Positions 40,998-51,218 of a stretch of 64,000 nt of DNA are shown here, piece by piece (the first letter of the stretch is position 1; each line of letters opens with the position of its first letter). The translations under genes and the position numbers were made by a program. The notes under the pieces are model-generated. The model was not told the origin of the DNA. It did not search any database and saw only the letters and a list, made by a program, of their open reading frames with translations. This stretch comes from an uncultured Pseudomonadota bacterium (GTDB lineage Bacteria > Bdellovibrionota_B > Oligoflexia > Oligoflexales > CAIYRB01): NCBI GenBank assembly GCA_903928445.1, contig CAIYRB010000145.1, positions 62,001 through 126,000 on the forward strand, in the 5' to 3' direction.

Positions 40998-43900
40998 TCA
41001 TCCCCTTATGTTTGGCCCTAGGCTTGATGGTCCAAGCGCAGATTGCGCTCGCTGGGGCGCCTGAATTTCCGCCTGAGGTGGTCGATGCCAAGGCTGTGGA
41101 TGCCTTTCGCAATTATTGGAATGCCTTTGAAGCCTATGAGCAAAACCTGTTGAAGGACGGGCAAAAGCAATTCGCCCAAGAATGGGAAAGCGTTAAAAGG
41201 ACGTACCAAAAGGCGCAGTCCAAGGTCACCGCCGAGCAGCTTGATGCGCTGCAGAAGTCAGCGGCAAAATATCGGCAGCACCTGAGCGAGCACGAAGATG
41301 CCAGCAACCGCTCCTATGTCATGCTTAACTTGGCGCAGATCCTCACTTTGATTGGTGATATTCAGGCCGCCGATGACGCTGACGCCGGGACCTTTGCCAG
41401 GGAGGAGGCGTTGACGCTCCTTCGCGAGGTCGAGGAGGGGCCAAAGACCTTCCCATATCGCGAGCAGGCCATGTATCTGAGGGCAACGGTCTTCGAAGTG
41501 CTTAAACGCGAAGACGCGGCCCTGGTGATTTGGCAATTGCTTGCCGAGCAGGCGCAATCGACGATTTACGGTGTCCATGCGCGTGCCCAGCTGGGCGATC
41601 ATATGTTCAAGCGGGAACGGCCCGGCGAAGCCATGCGAGCCTATCAGAGGGCGCTAAGTTTATTGGCCAAGATCGATGTCGAAGATGGCGAGTTTGAGCG
41701 CTTGCGCCTCAACTACCGCTTGGCCTGGGCGGCCTACCGAGCAGGTGAGGTCGACGTCGTCATCACTGCGGCAAGCGACCTGCTGCAGCCGACAACACAC
41801 AGTAGATCGGCGGAAGAGCGGCAAAAGACCCAACAGGATGCCGTCGATTTGATCGGTGATTCGCTCTATGAACACAACGTGATGAGTAAGACTCTGGCGA
41901 TCCTCGGGCGTCGCGAGTTTTCGGCCTACGCGGGAGCCATCGGACTGCGTACCCAAAAGCGCCAGAGTGCGAGTGGGGTCTATGCCGCATCGAGTGAACT
42001 TGGCGAGTCCCTGCATCAGATGGTGCCGATGGCCAAGGAGATGCCTGAGAGCCTGCAGATGACCGCAGATGCCTGGGAAAAGCTGGGCAAGGTCGACAAG
42101 CGCTTACAAAACCTGGAACGCTTGGCATTGCTGCTGCCGACGCAAAGCCTGTGGCGTGCTCGGCACAAGGACGACTTGGTCAGCATTCGTAGCATGGAGG
42201 AGCGTTCGAGTAAGGCCGCAGCGGCCGTCGCCACGGCGCACTACGACTTGGGACTAGCTTCGGGAAATCCCGCCGCCTTTGCCTCGGCCGCCGCGTTTTA
42301 CGAGATTCTTCTCGACTTCGCCGCCAACGACCCCGCCGCCAACCAGTGGCGTTTGCGGCAGGCCCATTGCCAGTTCTTTGCCGGTAAGAATGACGACGCG
42401 GCGCTGCTCTATGCGCACCTGAAGACCGACTTCAAGGTGGACCAAGAGACCTTACAGATCGCCTCCTACCAGCTCGTACTGACCAACGAGAAGCGCTGGC
42501 GCGATGCCTTTTCCAAAGCGACCGAAAGAGCTGAGGACCCGTATAAGGATCCGGCAACCCTTGCCGTGTTGACCGAGCTGGAGCGTAGTATCGATGAATT
42601 TGCTGCCAGGTTCCCGGCTCAGAGTCGCTCCATCGATCTGCTACTGGTTGGAGCAAGTGCCAACCGCGACATGAACCGCTTTGACGGTGCGAGCAAATAT
42701 TGGCAGCGGGTCTTAGTGTCGCAGCCAAGTCCAGCACAACGGTCGCTTGCCGTTCGGGGTATGGTGATCGCCAGTCTGAAGACGGGGTCTTCGGCTGATG
42801 TGGTCGAACTGGCTCGCCGCTATTTGAAGCTGGAGGACTGGAATGCTCTTGGTTTAACCGTCGGAAATGAGTTGCGCGGCGTACTGTCGGCAGCGACGCT
42901 AGACGAAGGTAAACGCCTCAACGATACCGGACACGTGCTCGAAGCGGGCGTGCTCTTGACGATGATCGCTCAAGAATTCGACGCCTTGCCCGAACGCGAC
43001 CGGATCTACCGCGATGGTGCCTATATGCTTGCTATAGCCGGTGAGTGGGCCAGTGCGGAAAAAGCCGCCACCGCCTACTTTGCGGCAGGCCTCGAGGCCA
43101 ATAGGGGGGATATGACCTATCTGCTCGCTCGGGCCCAGGAATACCAACTGCGTCTGCATGACTCTGCAGGTCACTATTTGGAATTGGGTGAACGCTTTCC
43201 GCGGCACGGCCGAGCTGCAACCAGTTTGAACCGCGCCGAGCGCTTGGCCGTTGCCGAGGCCGATTTTACCATTGCTGCCCGTGCTGCGATTCTGTTGGCT
43301 GAGCGCGAGGCGACGCCGGCGAAGCGACTAAAGGACTATGCTCGCGCCGCGGACTACCTAGAAAAGGACGGCAATGTGAAGCGGGCACTTGCCGTGGCCC
43401 GTAAAGGTCAGCGCAGCAGCAAGATCGGTGCCGAACGTTTGCGGGCGGAGGTGTTGGTCGCGCGTCTAGCCTATAAGAATGGTGAGGAGCAAGAAGCCCT
43501 GGATAGCCTGAATATTCTGGCCAGGCAGATCGAACGACAGCGCGACAAACTGAAGGCGGAGGACTACGCGTCGATTGCCGGCGAGGTGCATACGCTACTG
43601 GGCGACGAAGAACGACGCAAGTTCGAGGACTTTCGCATCCAAGACCGCGGTGGTGACTTAACCGGCAATGTCGAACAAAAGACACGTTACTTCCAGGGGC
43701 TGGTGACCGAATACGATAAGGCGGCCGCAGCCGGTGATCCGCGCTGGGCCAGTGAAGCGCGGTTTCAACTCGGTCGTAGTGCTGAGGCACTCGCCGATGA
43801 GGTGGCTGGTGTCCCGGTCCGAAGCGGAGAGCCGGTCAACCTCCGGTCGCACAGTCGCTATAATGCGCAGATTCAGCGCCTGCAAGCCTTGGCGCGGCGT

Positions 43901-44080
43901 TACTATAGTACCAATGTGCTGATTGCACGTAAGGACCCTGGCCGTTACCGCGGCAATGACTGGGTCAAAAAGTCCTCGCTGCGACTGAGCGGTGAGGCTG
44001 CGGCGAACCCTGAGGCGCGGCATCAAGAGATCATGCCTGCTTCGGTGCAAAACACTCTGCCCTCGGACTGGAGTCTTTAG
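40985..44080 (+). CDS. Large exported TPR protein (about 1030 aa)
   Basis: Signal peptide IIIPLCLALGLMVQAQIALAG; repeated TPR-like helices. Confidence 0.75.
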   Translation: MAKIIIPLCLALGLMVQAQIALAGAPEFPPEVVDAKAVDAFRNYWNAFEAYEQNLLKDGQKQFAQEWESVKRTYQKAQSKVTAEQLDALQKSAAKYRQHLSEHEDASNRSYVMLNLAQILTLIGDIQAADDADAGTFAREEALTLLREVEEGPKTFPYREQAMYLRATVFEVLKREDAALVIWQLLAEQAQSTIYGVHARAQLGDHMFKRERPGEAMRAYQRALSLLAKIDVEDGEFERLRLNYRLAWAAYRAGEVDVVITAASDLLQPTTHSRSAEERQKTQQDAVDLIGDSLYEHNVMSKTLAILGRREFSAYAGAIGLRTQKRQSASGVYAASSELGESLHQMVPMAKEMPESLQMTADAWEKLGKVDKRLQNLERLALLLPTQSLWRARHKDDLVSIRSMEERSSKAAAAVATAHYDLGLASGNPAAFASAAAFYEILLDFAANDPAANQWRLRQAHCQFFAGKNDDAALLYAHLKTDFKVDQETLQIASYQLVLTNEKRWRDAFSKATERAEDPYKDPATLAVLTELERSIDEFAARFPAQSRSIDLLLVGASANRDMNRFDGASKYWQRVLVSQPSPAQRSLAVRGMVIASLKTGSSADVVELARRYLKLEDWNALGLTVGNELRGVLSAATLDEGKRLNDTGHVLEAGVLLTMIAQEFDALPERDRIYRDGAYMLAIAGEWASAEKAATAYFAAGLEANRGDMTYLLARAQEYQLRLHDSAGHYLELGERFPRHGRAATSLNRAERLAVAEADFTIAARAAILLAEREATPAKRLKDYARAADYLEKDGNVKRALAVARKGQRSSKIGAERLRAEVLVARLAYKNGEEQEALDSLNILARQIERQRDKLKAEDYASIAGEVHTLLGDEERRKFEDFRIQDRGGDLTGNVEQKTRYFQGLVTEYDKAAAAGDPRWASEARFQLGRSAEALADEVAGVPVRSGEPVNLRSHSRYNAQIQRLQALARRYYSTNVLIARKDPGRYRGNDWVKKSSLRLSGEAAANPEARHQEIMPASVQNTLPSDWSL

Positions 44081-44081
44081 T

Positions 44082-45296
44082 ATGCAGCTTCGGATGCTCA
44101 CACTACTTATGTCCCTGATTGCAACTATGAGCTGTGCGTCCTCGTCGCACAGCCGATCCGAAGAACCCGAGGATAATCTGGATGTCGCAATGGACAAGTC
44201 GCCTTTGAAGGCGGTGCTGGCTAAGGCGGCAGAAGGCGAGGCTGGTACCCCTATCACTGCTCAGCCGCAGGCAAAGGTGAGTTTGGCTGCAGTGACGAAT
44301 TGGCAAGCCTTTTTTAAGGCGCCACCTACGGCGCTAGAGACTTCGGTGCTGGCGCATAAGCTCGAACATTGGCCGGACCCTGCCGGAGTCAAGGAGCTTC
44401 GCGGTAAAGGTCGTGCCGAGATGGCTATCGGCAGGCTCAGTGCGGCAGAGGTGAGCTTTCGCCAGGCGTTGCGCGTAGCCAGCGAAGACCTAGAAACGAT
44501 GCTCGACCTAGCTGCCCTATATTTGCGCCAACAAAAGCTGAATGAAGCCTTCGCGCTTTTGACTCAGGCCAAAGAGGTTATCAGTAGCAGCGATAGCGTT
44601 ACCCAGACCATCTTGATTAAGTACCGCTATACGCTAGCACTCGCTTTTATCGGGCGCGGCGAGCGCGACAAAGGTCATAGAATCCTTAGCGATCTAATCG
44701 GATTAGATAAGACCTTCACTCCGGCCTATGCCTCGCTAGCTTCGTCTTATTTGGCGATCGGTCGCGCCGGTGTCGCTGAGTTCGTCTTAAAACGCGGTCT
44801 CGATCGCGTCCAGGAAAATGCCAGTCTCATGAATTTAATGGGCGTGATTGCGCAACAAGCGCGGCAGCCCGAGGCCGCCCGCGTATGGTTCGATAAAGCT
44901 CTGAACGTCGCGCCGAACTATGCGCCGGCGTTGGTGAACCGCGCGGTTCTGAGCGCTGCTAATTTAGAATTCGCCGCCGCTGAGGAGGACCTGTTGCAAG
45001 CGCTGAAGGCTGATCCGCAGCAGGTCGATGCCCTGGTGGCTTTGGGCGTCGTGCAAAAGCGTCAGGGCAATATTTCCGGTGCCAAGGCTTCGTTTTCTAA
45101 GGCCGTTGATAGCGACCCAGACAACGCCTATGGTCGGTATAATCTGGCAGCCCTTTTGGCCGATGACCTCAAAAAGACCAATGAGGCCTTGCGCCTGTTC
45201 CATGAAGTGCTGCAAACCCCAGCCGCCAACTCCGAACTGAAGGAGTTGGCGCGATCCTATATCAACGATTTAACGCCACTTGGCAGTCGTTACTAG
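44082..45296 (+). CDS. TPR lipoprotein
   Basis: Lipobox LIATMSC; TPRs such as EAARVWFDKALNVAPNYAPALVNRA, GAKASFSKAVDSDPDNAYGRYNLA. Confidence 0.85.
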   Translation: MQLRMLTLLMSLIATMSCASSSHSRSEEPEDNLDVAMDKSPLKAVLAKAAEGEAGTPITAQPQAKVSLAAVTNWQAFFKAPPTALETSVLAHKLEHWPDPAGVKELRGKGRAEMAIGRLSAAEVSFRQALRVASEDLETMLDLAALYLRQQKLNEAFALLTQAKEVISSSDSVTQTILIKYRYTLALAFIGRGERDKGHRILSDLIGLDKTFTPAYASLASSYLAIGRAGVAEFVLKRGLDRVQENASLMNLMGVIAQQARQPEAARVWFDKALNVAPNYAPALVNRAVLSAANLEFAAAEEDLLQALKADPQQVDALVALGVVQKRQGNISGAKASFSKAVDSDPDNAYGRYNLAALLADDLKKTNEALRLFHEVLQTPAANSELKELARSYINDLTPLGSRY

Positions 45297-45395
45297 CTGA
45301 TTTTAAAGAAGTATATTATAAACGTAACAATCTTTACTAAAGCTTGTATGCCGACTGCCGATGAACACCCGAGTCTTTTACGATGAGGAGCGGAC

Positions 45396-45980
45396 ATGGC
45401 CACCGACAATCAGAACAAGCAAGACAATCAGCCGATTTTGATCGATGGTGACCGGTATTATGATCGGACCAGCTATATTTTGGTCATCGACGACGACAAC
45501 ACGTTGCTTAAGTTCTTCAAGATTCATTTAAACAAATTCTTTTCACGAGTCATCGTCGTCAAGAACGCCAAAGAAGCCATCGACACGCTGCGTGAGAAGG
45601 AAATCGATTTAGTGATATCTGATGTGCGTATGCCGCGCATGGATGGATTGCAGTTGATGCGGCGCGTTCGCCGGCACGATGCTGGCATTCCAGTGATGCT
45701 GATCAGTGGTGGCTTGTTGACGGAGGAAGAGTTGACGGTGGCGCAGGAAGAGGCTGACGGCTTTTTGCGCAAACCATTTTCGGTCGATGAGCTACATGCG
45801 TTTCTTGATCAAGGTATGGAAATGCGCGCCAAATACGTCCGTTTGGGCGAGTTTCTCCAGGACAAAACCCAGATCCGCAAGCTGCTCATTGGTCGCAGCA
45901 AGCTGGAAAAGCTCATCAAACCTGATGTCAAGATCGATGCCGTCAAAGCTCTGCTTCGCGAACTGAAGAAAGCCGGCTAA
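45396..45980 (+). CDS. Response regulator receiver protein
   Basis: ILVIDDDNTLLKFF, DLVISDVRMPRMDGLQLM, MLISGG, FLRKPFSVDEL. Confidence 0.9.
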   Translation: MATDNQNKQDNQPILIDGDRYYDRTSYILVIDDDNTLLKFFKIHLNKFFSRVIVVKNAKEAIDTLREKEIDLVISDVRMPRMDGLQLMRRVRRHDAGIPVMLISGGLLTEEELTVAQEEADGFLRKPFSVDELHAFLDQGMEMRAKYVRLGEFLQDKTQIRKLLIGRSKLEKLIKPDVKIDAVKALLRELKKAG

Positions 45981-45986
45981 CGGCGC

Positions 45987-46418
45987 TCACGCGCGCTCGT
46001 ACCATTTCGCACCAAGTCCGATTGCGTGGGCAAATAAAGCTAAGAGCGCTGCTGAAAGCATTCCGCCAATCATGATGTCGATAAGAGAGGTCTCGCTCAT
46101 TGGACCAAGGCGTGCCTTGAGCATCATCCCTGGGCCCATGGCCAGTGTGCCAAGCAGTAGACCCGCCGTCTGCGTCGTTTTAACCGGTGATCCCCAGGTC
46201 GAATAGGGCATCGTCAGGCCAAAGCAGATATGCAGCAGCGCGAACAGATTGCTGTGACCATGTGCACTTTTATCTAGCATCAGCTGCCACGACTCGAGGA
46301 TGGCCCTATCATGGATAAACCCTTGACTGATATCTGTGGCGATAAAGGCGCCGGCCGCAGCGGCGCATGCCAGCACAAAAAAGCCACACATCATATTGAA
46401 AATGCCGAGCCTGGGCAT
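45987..46418 (-). CDS. Hypothetical integral membrane protein
   Basis: Several hydrophobic helices in 143 aa. Confidence 0.55.
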   Translation of the reverse strand: MPRLGIFNMMCGFFVLACAAAAGAFIATDISQGFIHDRAILESWQLMLDKSAHGHSNLFALLHICFGLTMPYSTWGSPVKTTQTAGLLLGTLAMGPGMMLKARLGPMSETSLIDIMIGGMLSAALLALFAHAIGLGAKWYERA

Positions 46419-46423
46419 GAGTT

Positions 46424-46945
46424 CTATCCGATCTGGGGGCGATGGTCCGCCGCCTTAGGTAGTATGCCTAGCGCTGCCAGACCCTGCTCGTAAGCACCTC
46501 GTTTAAAGTCGACGACAAGACGCAATGCCTCTTGCGGACTGACCCAAGCGAGGGCTTGGAATTCCTTGTCGCTGGCCTTGGCTAGATCTGGAACCTCACC
46601 GGCAGGCAGCTGCAGATGAAACCACACTTGGTCTTGGCCGCGGTATTTCTTGGCGATCTCGGTCTGCAGACCGGCGGGAAAGTAGTAACGGATCGTTCCT
46701 GCTGTCCGGCCGATGATGACGACACGTTTGACTCCTAGTTCTTCGTGCATCTCGCGTTGGACCGCAAGCTCTGGTGTTTCGCCGGGATCGATGCCGCCTT
46801 GTGGAAACTGCCAGGAACTGCTTGGATGGACCCGCTCGGCGACTAGGACCTGGCCGCCTTGGTTGGTGAAAACAGCAAGCACGCACGGTCTATAGATTGC
46901 TTCCAAAGCCCTACCTCGCTCTGCTCTATGGCTCGTTGCTAACAT
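46424..46945 (-). CDS. rppH: RNA pyrophosphohydrolase (Nudix)
   Basis: SSWQFPQGGIDPGETPELAVQREMHEELGV Nudix box. Confidence 0.87.
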   Translation of the reverse strand: MLATSHRAERGRALEAIYRPCVLAVFTNQGGQVLVAERVHPSSSWQFPQGGIDPGETPELAVQREMHEELGVKRVVIIGRTAGTIRYYFPAGLQTEIAKKYRGQDQVWFHLQLPAGEVPDLAKASDKEFQALAWVSPQEALRLVVDFKRGAYEQGLAALGILPKAADHRPQIG

Positions 46946-47038
46946 GGTACAATACCCTAAGAGTCGGTGGTATCACCAGTCCGTAGTCCCTGTGATTGTC
47001 TTCCTCGGTTTGTCCTTGTTATTGTCGAGGTTCAGCCT

Positions 47039-47731
47039 ATGTTTAAGTCTTTGCGTGTGTGTGCCGGTGCGGCGTTTCTGCTCGCTCTTAGCGTCGTTAG
47101 CGGGTTCTTCGGGTTCGCTCCGGTCGCCCAGGCAGGAATCTACATCACCGGCTCCTACGGTATGGATTCGACCAATGTGCCGCTTGAGGTCACCAACACG
47201 CAGTCTGCGAGCGCCTCGGTGGACGTCGATATCTTTAGCTTTCTGCGTGTCGGCGTCAGCTACGGACTCGAGACCTCTTACTCCCTCGGCTACCGGGCGA
47301 GGGCTGCTAGCGCGGCGGATCCCAGTGCTCCAGTAGTGCCCGTGGCCTCGGCGCAAATCGCCAATCCTTGCCCGAGCGAAACGAGCTGCACCAAGGTTGT
47401 GTCCAACTCGAAAGTGATTCAGAAGGGTGCCGGCCTGACATTGATCCTTTGGCATGGCGATATGGTGATGCCCTATGTTATGGCTGGGGCCCTGATTAAA
47501 ACCTATGTCTTTAAATCGACGCAAGACGGCGTCCTGGTCCAGGATCTTGAGGAAAAAAAGGGCGAGGTGGTGCCAAACGTCGGCGCCGGCATCGGCTTTC
47601 GTTTGAGCAAGGACTTCTCTTTGAAGGCCAGCATCACGGCCTCTCCTGGCAAGGTGTTGCGGCCTGGCGACACGCAGCTAAAGGTGATCTGGGATAGAAA
47701 GACCGCTTTTGGTCTGAGTTACCAAATCTAG
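47039..47731 (+). CDS. Exported beta-rich (outer-membrane-like) protein
   Basis: Signal peptide, alternating beta pattern, C-terminal TAFGLSYQI. Confidence 0.55.
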   Translation: MFKSLRVCAGAAFLLALSVVSGFFGFAPVAQAGIYITGSYGMDSTNVPLEVTNTQSASASVDVDIFSFLRVGVSYGLETSYSLGYRARAASAADPSAPVVPVASAQIANPCPSETSCTKVVSNSKVIQKGAGLTLILWHGDMVMPYVMAGALIKTYVFKSTQDGVLVQDLEEKKGEVVPNVGAGIGFRLSKDFSLKASITASPGKVLRPGDTQLKVIWDRKTAFGLSYQI

Positions 47732-47813
47732 CTGCGCTCGGCCCTGCTCAACTGAGCACACCAATTGCCGATAGACCCTCTGAGATCCCAGCTGTGGGTG
47801 ATCGGGGTATCTT

Positions 47814-49631
47814 TTGCTAATCAACTATAAAATTTGGGTCGCATTGGTCATCGCGTTGTTCTGCTTTGTCGGGGCGATGTGGCAGATTGCTAACGTCCGT
47901 GGCATCCGTGCGCGTGGGCGCCGGCGCAATAGTTCTCCCGATGAAAAAGCGCGCAGCCGGGCGCAAAGGTCAAGCGATGTAAAAAACCTTACGCGCCAGG
48001 AGCAAAAGCTGCTGGCAGAGTCTAAGCACATGCTTGCTCTTGGCAAAATTATCCCGGCGGCGCGCATTCTCGAGCAATTAAATATGCCTAGGGAAGCGAT
48101 TCAGATGCTTGAGGACAATGGCCTTATCCACGATGCCGCAGGTATTCTCATGCGTATGCAGCGCAGCAATCGTGCTGGCGTGATCTACGCTCGGCACGGT
48201 ATGTGGGAGCAGGCTGCGCAGTGCTTTAAGATGGCCAATATGCCTTTGGAAGTTGCTAAGTGCTCACGCGAACAAGGGCAGATGGAGATTGCCGGCGAGT
48301 ACTATGAGATGGCCAATCGCTGGGCCGAGGCGGCTGACTGTTTCGAGCATGCCGGGAGCTTTCGCCGGGCCGCGAAGCTGTTTGGTCAGGCGGAATTGCC
48401 ACAGCGCCAAATCACCATGTATCAGAAGCTGGCGTCGTCTGGGGCGCCACTGCACACGATCGATCTCGACGATCATGAAATGCAGCAGATCGTCGATTAT
48501 CTTTGTAAAGATCCTGTTGATTTGAACCTGGCTGCGGTGCTTGGCCGGCGTGGCCGACTGCCTGAGGTCATCTTGCGTCTAGCTACACAGAGCAAGTATC
48601 GCGAAGCCGCGGATTATTTAAAGCATTCAGCCGCCGATCTTGGCCCACAGTTGATCGCAGCCGTAAACTATCAGGATGCTAGCGCGCCGGCACTGGCGGA
48701 ACTGTTTACTTCAGTCGCCAAATATGGCTATGCTGGCATGGTCTACGAACGGCTTAATGCCTTCGATCGTGCCGCTCTAGCCTTTGAGAAGGCCGATGAC
48801 CTGGCCCGGGCCGCCTACTGCTACGAGCGTGCTGGTCGCACGGCAGAAGCACAGATGCTGCGAAACAAAGGTAAGCCCGCGACTCTGCCGCAGGTTAAGA
48901 GCGCACCAGGAAGGGCCCCTAGCTTCTCGCTAGAAGATTCAAGCTTGGGCGCAGGCGACGACGGCGAAAAAACGATCGCTATCGGTGCTCCCGTGGAGCC
49001 AATGAATGGGATTGGATCAGGCGCTGCGGCTGAAACGGCTACCGAGGCTCATGCCTTACCTCCCAAAGCAGCCTTTGAGTTGATGAAGTCTTCAAGCGAG
49101 TCCGTAGTTAAGGCAGCCCCAATTCAAGTAGCGGCTGCGGCGCAGGATAATCCGCCACCACTTGTTGCTTCGCCGCGTGCAGATGTTGGTGTAAATTCCT
49201 TAAGCAAAGTCGCATTTTGTGCCGATCTCGATGCCGCGCAACGAGACAAATTATGGGCGATCAGCACGATGTTGAATTTTAGTACTGACGACACCGTCTT
49301 GACCTATGACGGCGACCCACGCGGTATCTATATCATCCTCCAGGGTTCGGTGAGCTGCTACCGCAAGGCCGGTGGCAAGGAGCTCTATGTGGATCAAATG
49401 GGGGCTTTCGAGTGCTTTGGTGAATTGTGGTTGCTGGCGGATCAGCCCACGGCGGTGCGCTTTGTCGCCACGAAGCCGACGGAAATCTGTTTGATCGAGC
49501 GTACTGCCTTTATTAACTTGTTGGATAATGATGGTGCGGTTGCGCGCAAACTGTACAAAAGATTTACAATGCGACTTCTTAACCGACTGCTAAAGGCCGA
49601 TAATCCGAATAAATCCGGGCTGGCATCCTGA
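47814..49631 (+). CDS. Membrane-anchored alpha-solenoid protein with C-terminal cyclic-nucleotide-binding domain; paralog of 20657-22120
   Basis: N-terminal TM helix; repeats WEQAAQCFKMANMPLEVAKCSREQGQMEIAGEYYEMA; GIYIILQGSVSCYRKAGGKELYVDQMGAFECFGELWLL. Confidence 0.8.
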   Translation: MLINYKIWVALVIALFCFVGAMWQIANVRGIRARGRRRNSSPDEKARSRAQRSSDVKNLTRQEQKLLAESKHMLALGKIIPAARILEQLNMPREAIQMLEDNGLIHDAAGILMRMQRSNRAGVIYARHGMWEQAAQCFKMANMPLEVAKCSREQGQMEIAGEYYEMANRWAEAADCFEHAGSFRRAAKLFGQAELPQRQITMYQKLASSGAPLHTIDLDDHEMQQIVDYLCKDPVDLNLAAVLGRRGRLPEVILRLATQSKYREAADYLKHSAADLGPQLIAAVNYQDASAPALAELFTSVAKYGYAGMVYERLNAFDRAALAFEKADDLARAAYCYERAGRTAEAQMLRNKGKPATLPQVKSAPGRAPSFSLEDSSLGAGDDGEKTIAIGAPVEPMNGIGSGAAAETATEAHALPPKAAFELMKSSSESVVKAAPIQVAAAAQDNPPPLVASPRADVGVNSLSKVAFCADLDAAQRDKLWAISTMLNFSTDDTVLTYDGDPRGIYIILQGSVSCYRKAGGKELYVDQMGAFECFGELWLLADQPTAVRFVATKPTEICLIERTAFINLLDNDGAVARKLYKRFTMRLLNRLLKADNPNKSGLAS

Positions 49632-49730
49632 CGTCGCGCGAAACCTTAGTTGGCATATAACCTGCATCATGTTCTTCATTGACGTGATGGATGCGCTGCC
49701 ACAAGCTCAAGCTGACCTAGGAGAATCCCG

Positions 49731-49952
49731 ATGAACTTGATCTGCTTTACCCACTCCGATTATACCGGTAGCGAAAACCCTGTTTTAAGCTGCAAAACCT
49801 GCTGCCAGATCTTTTTGGCGGCGCTGAAGGTGCATCAGGCGAAGAAGCAGGAAGCGCAAAAGGATCAGCGCGAATGGATGCTGGAAAAGGTGTACCAAGC
49901 GCGCAAAGCGGTTTCGGCCTCGGCACCGCGTACGGCCGCTCAGCCAAAATAG
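49731..49952 (+). CDS. Small Cys-containing protein (73 aa)
   Basis: TAGGAGAATCCCG-ATG; MNLICFTHSDYTGSENPVLSCKTCCQIFLAALKVHQAKKQEAQ. Confidence 0.6.
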   Translation: MNLICFTHSDYTGSENPVLSCKTCCQIFLAALKVHQAKKQEAQKDQREWMLEKVYQARKAVSASAPRTAAQPK

Positions 49953-50058
49953 GCTGCAAGGCTCTGAACTGGATAAGAAATTTAGGCGGGGGCTAGAATT
50001 ACGGCGCGGCTTCGTTTACTGTGCAAATGCATTGTATTCAAAGTATCTGGAGGTTTTT

Positions 50059-51105
50059 ATGATTCCTTCTCGTGGTTACGCAGCCTTAAGTGCCAAAAGT
50101 CCGTTGGCCCCGTTTAAATTCGAACGCCGAGATCCCTTGGCTCATGACGTGGTGATCGAGATCAGCCACTGTGGCGTTTGTCATTCCGATGTGCATCAAG
50201 TCAGAGACGAGTGGGGCGGGTCGATGTTCCCGATGGTCCCCGGCCATGAGATCGTTGGCAAAGTCATTCGGGTTGGCAGCAAGGTATCGCGCTTTAAAGT
50301 CGGTGACCTCGCGGGAGTTGGTTGTTTGGTCGATGCCTGTCGTGAGTGTGAGTCGTGCAAGGCGGGACTGGAGCAGTACTGCGAAAAGGGCTGGGTTGGA
50401 ACCTATAACAGCCTTGAGCGCGACGGTAAGACCGTGACGCAAGGTGGTTATTCCAACGCCATCGTCGTCGATGAGAAGTTCACTTTGCAGATTCCTAGCA
50501 ACCTTGATCTGTCACGTGTTGCGCCGCTGCTTTGCGCTGGCATCACCACCTACTCGCCGCTGAAGCACTGGAAGGTCGGCAAAGGCCATAAAGTCGGCGT
50601 CGTCGGTCTAGGCGGCCTCGGGCACATGGCGGTCAAGTTTGCCAAGGCATTTGGTGCTGAAGTGACGGTGTTCACCACTTCGGAAAGCAAACGGCAAGAT
50701 GCCTTGCGCCTGGGCGCCCATCACGTCGTCTTGTCGAAAGATGCGGCCCAAATGCAGGCTCAGGCCAGCGTGTTTGACTTTATTCTCAACACGGTGTCGG
50801 CGCCGCATGACCTGAATCCCTATATGGCGGCCTTAAAGCTCGACGGCACCATGTGCTTGGTCGGAGTGCCAGATAAAGATCCGAGCATTGCCGGCTTTAA
50901 CCTGATCTTCAAGCGTCGCTCACTGGCTGGCTCGCTCATTGGTGGCTTGCCGGAAACACAGGAGATGCTTGATTTCTGCGCCAAGCACGAGATCTTGTCG
51001 GACATTGAGCTCATCGATATCGCCGCCGTCAATGGCGCCTACGAGCGGATGATCAAAGGCGACGTCAAGTACCGCTTTGTCATCGATATGAAGACTCTCG
51101 CCTAA
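50059..51105 (+). CDS. Zinc-dependent NAD(P) alcohol dehydrogenase (YahK/AdhC-like)
   Basis: HCGVCHSDVHQVRDEWG, PMVPGHEIVGKV, CRECESCKAGLEQYC, VGVVGLGGLGHMAVKFAKAFGAEV. Confidence 0.93.
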   Translation: MIPSRGYAALSAKSPLAPFKFERRDPLAHDVVIEISHCGVCHSDVHQVRDEWGGSMFPMVPGHEIVGKVIRVGSKVSRFKVGDLAGVGCLVDACRECESCKAGLEQYCEKGWVGTYNSLERDGKTVTQGGYSNAIVVDEKFTLQIPSNLDLSRVAPLLCAGITTYSPLKHWKVGKGHKVGVVGLGGLGHMAVKFAKAFGAEVTVFTTSESKRQDALRLGAHHVVLSKDAAQMQAQASVFDFILNTVSAPHDLNPYMAALKLDGTMCLVGVPDKDPSIAGFNLIFKRRSLAGSLIGGLPETQEMLDFCAKHEILSDIELIDIAAVNGAYERMIKGDVKYRFVIDMKTLA

Positions 51106-51120
51106 GGGCCTCTAGACTGA

Positions 51121-51160
51121 CAAAAAGAAGCCCTGGAGGGTGCTAAGTCCAGGGCTTTTT
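51121..51160. terminator. Bidirectional Rho-independent terminator between convergent genes
   Basis: Perfect 10-bp stem AAGCCCTGGA / TCCAGGGCTT with A tract upstream and T tract downstream. Confidence 0.85.
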
Positions 51161-51218
51161 CGCGGCCGTTGCCGCGACGTTTCAAGTGCGGCGCCAGGCG
51201 AAAAATGCTCACAAAATG

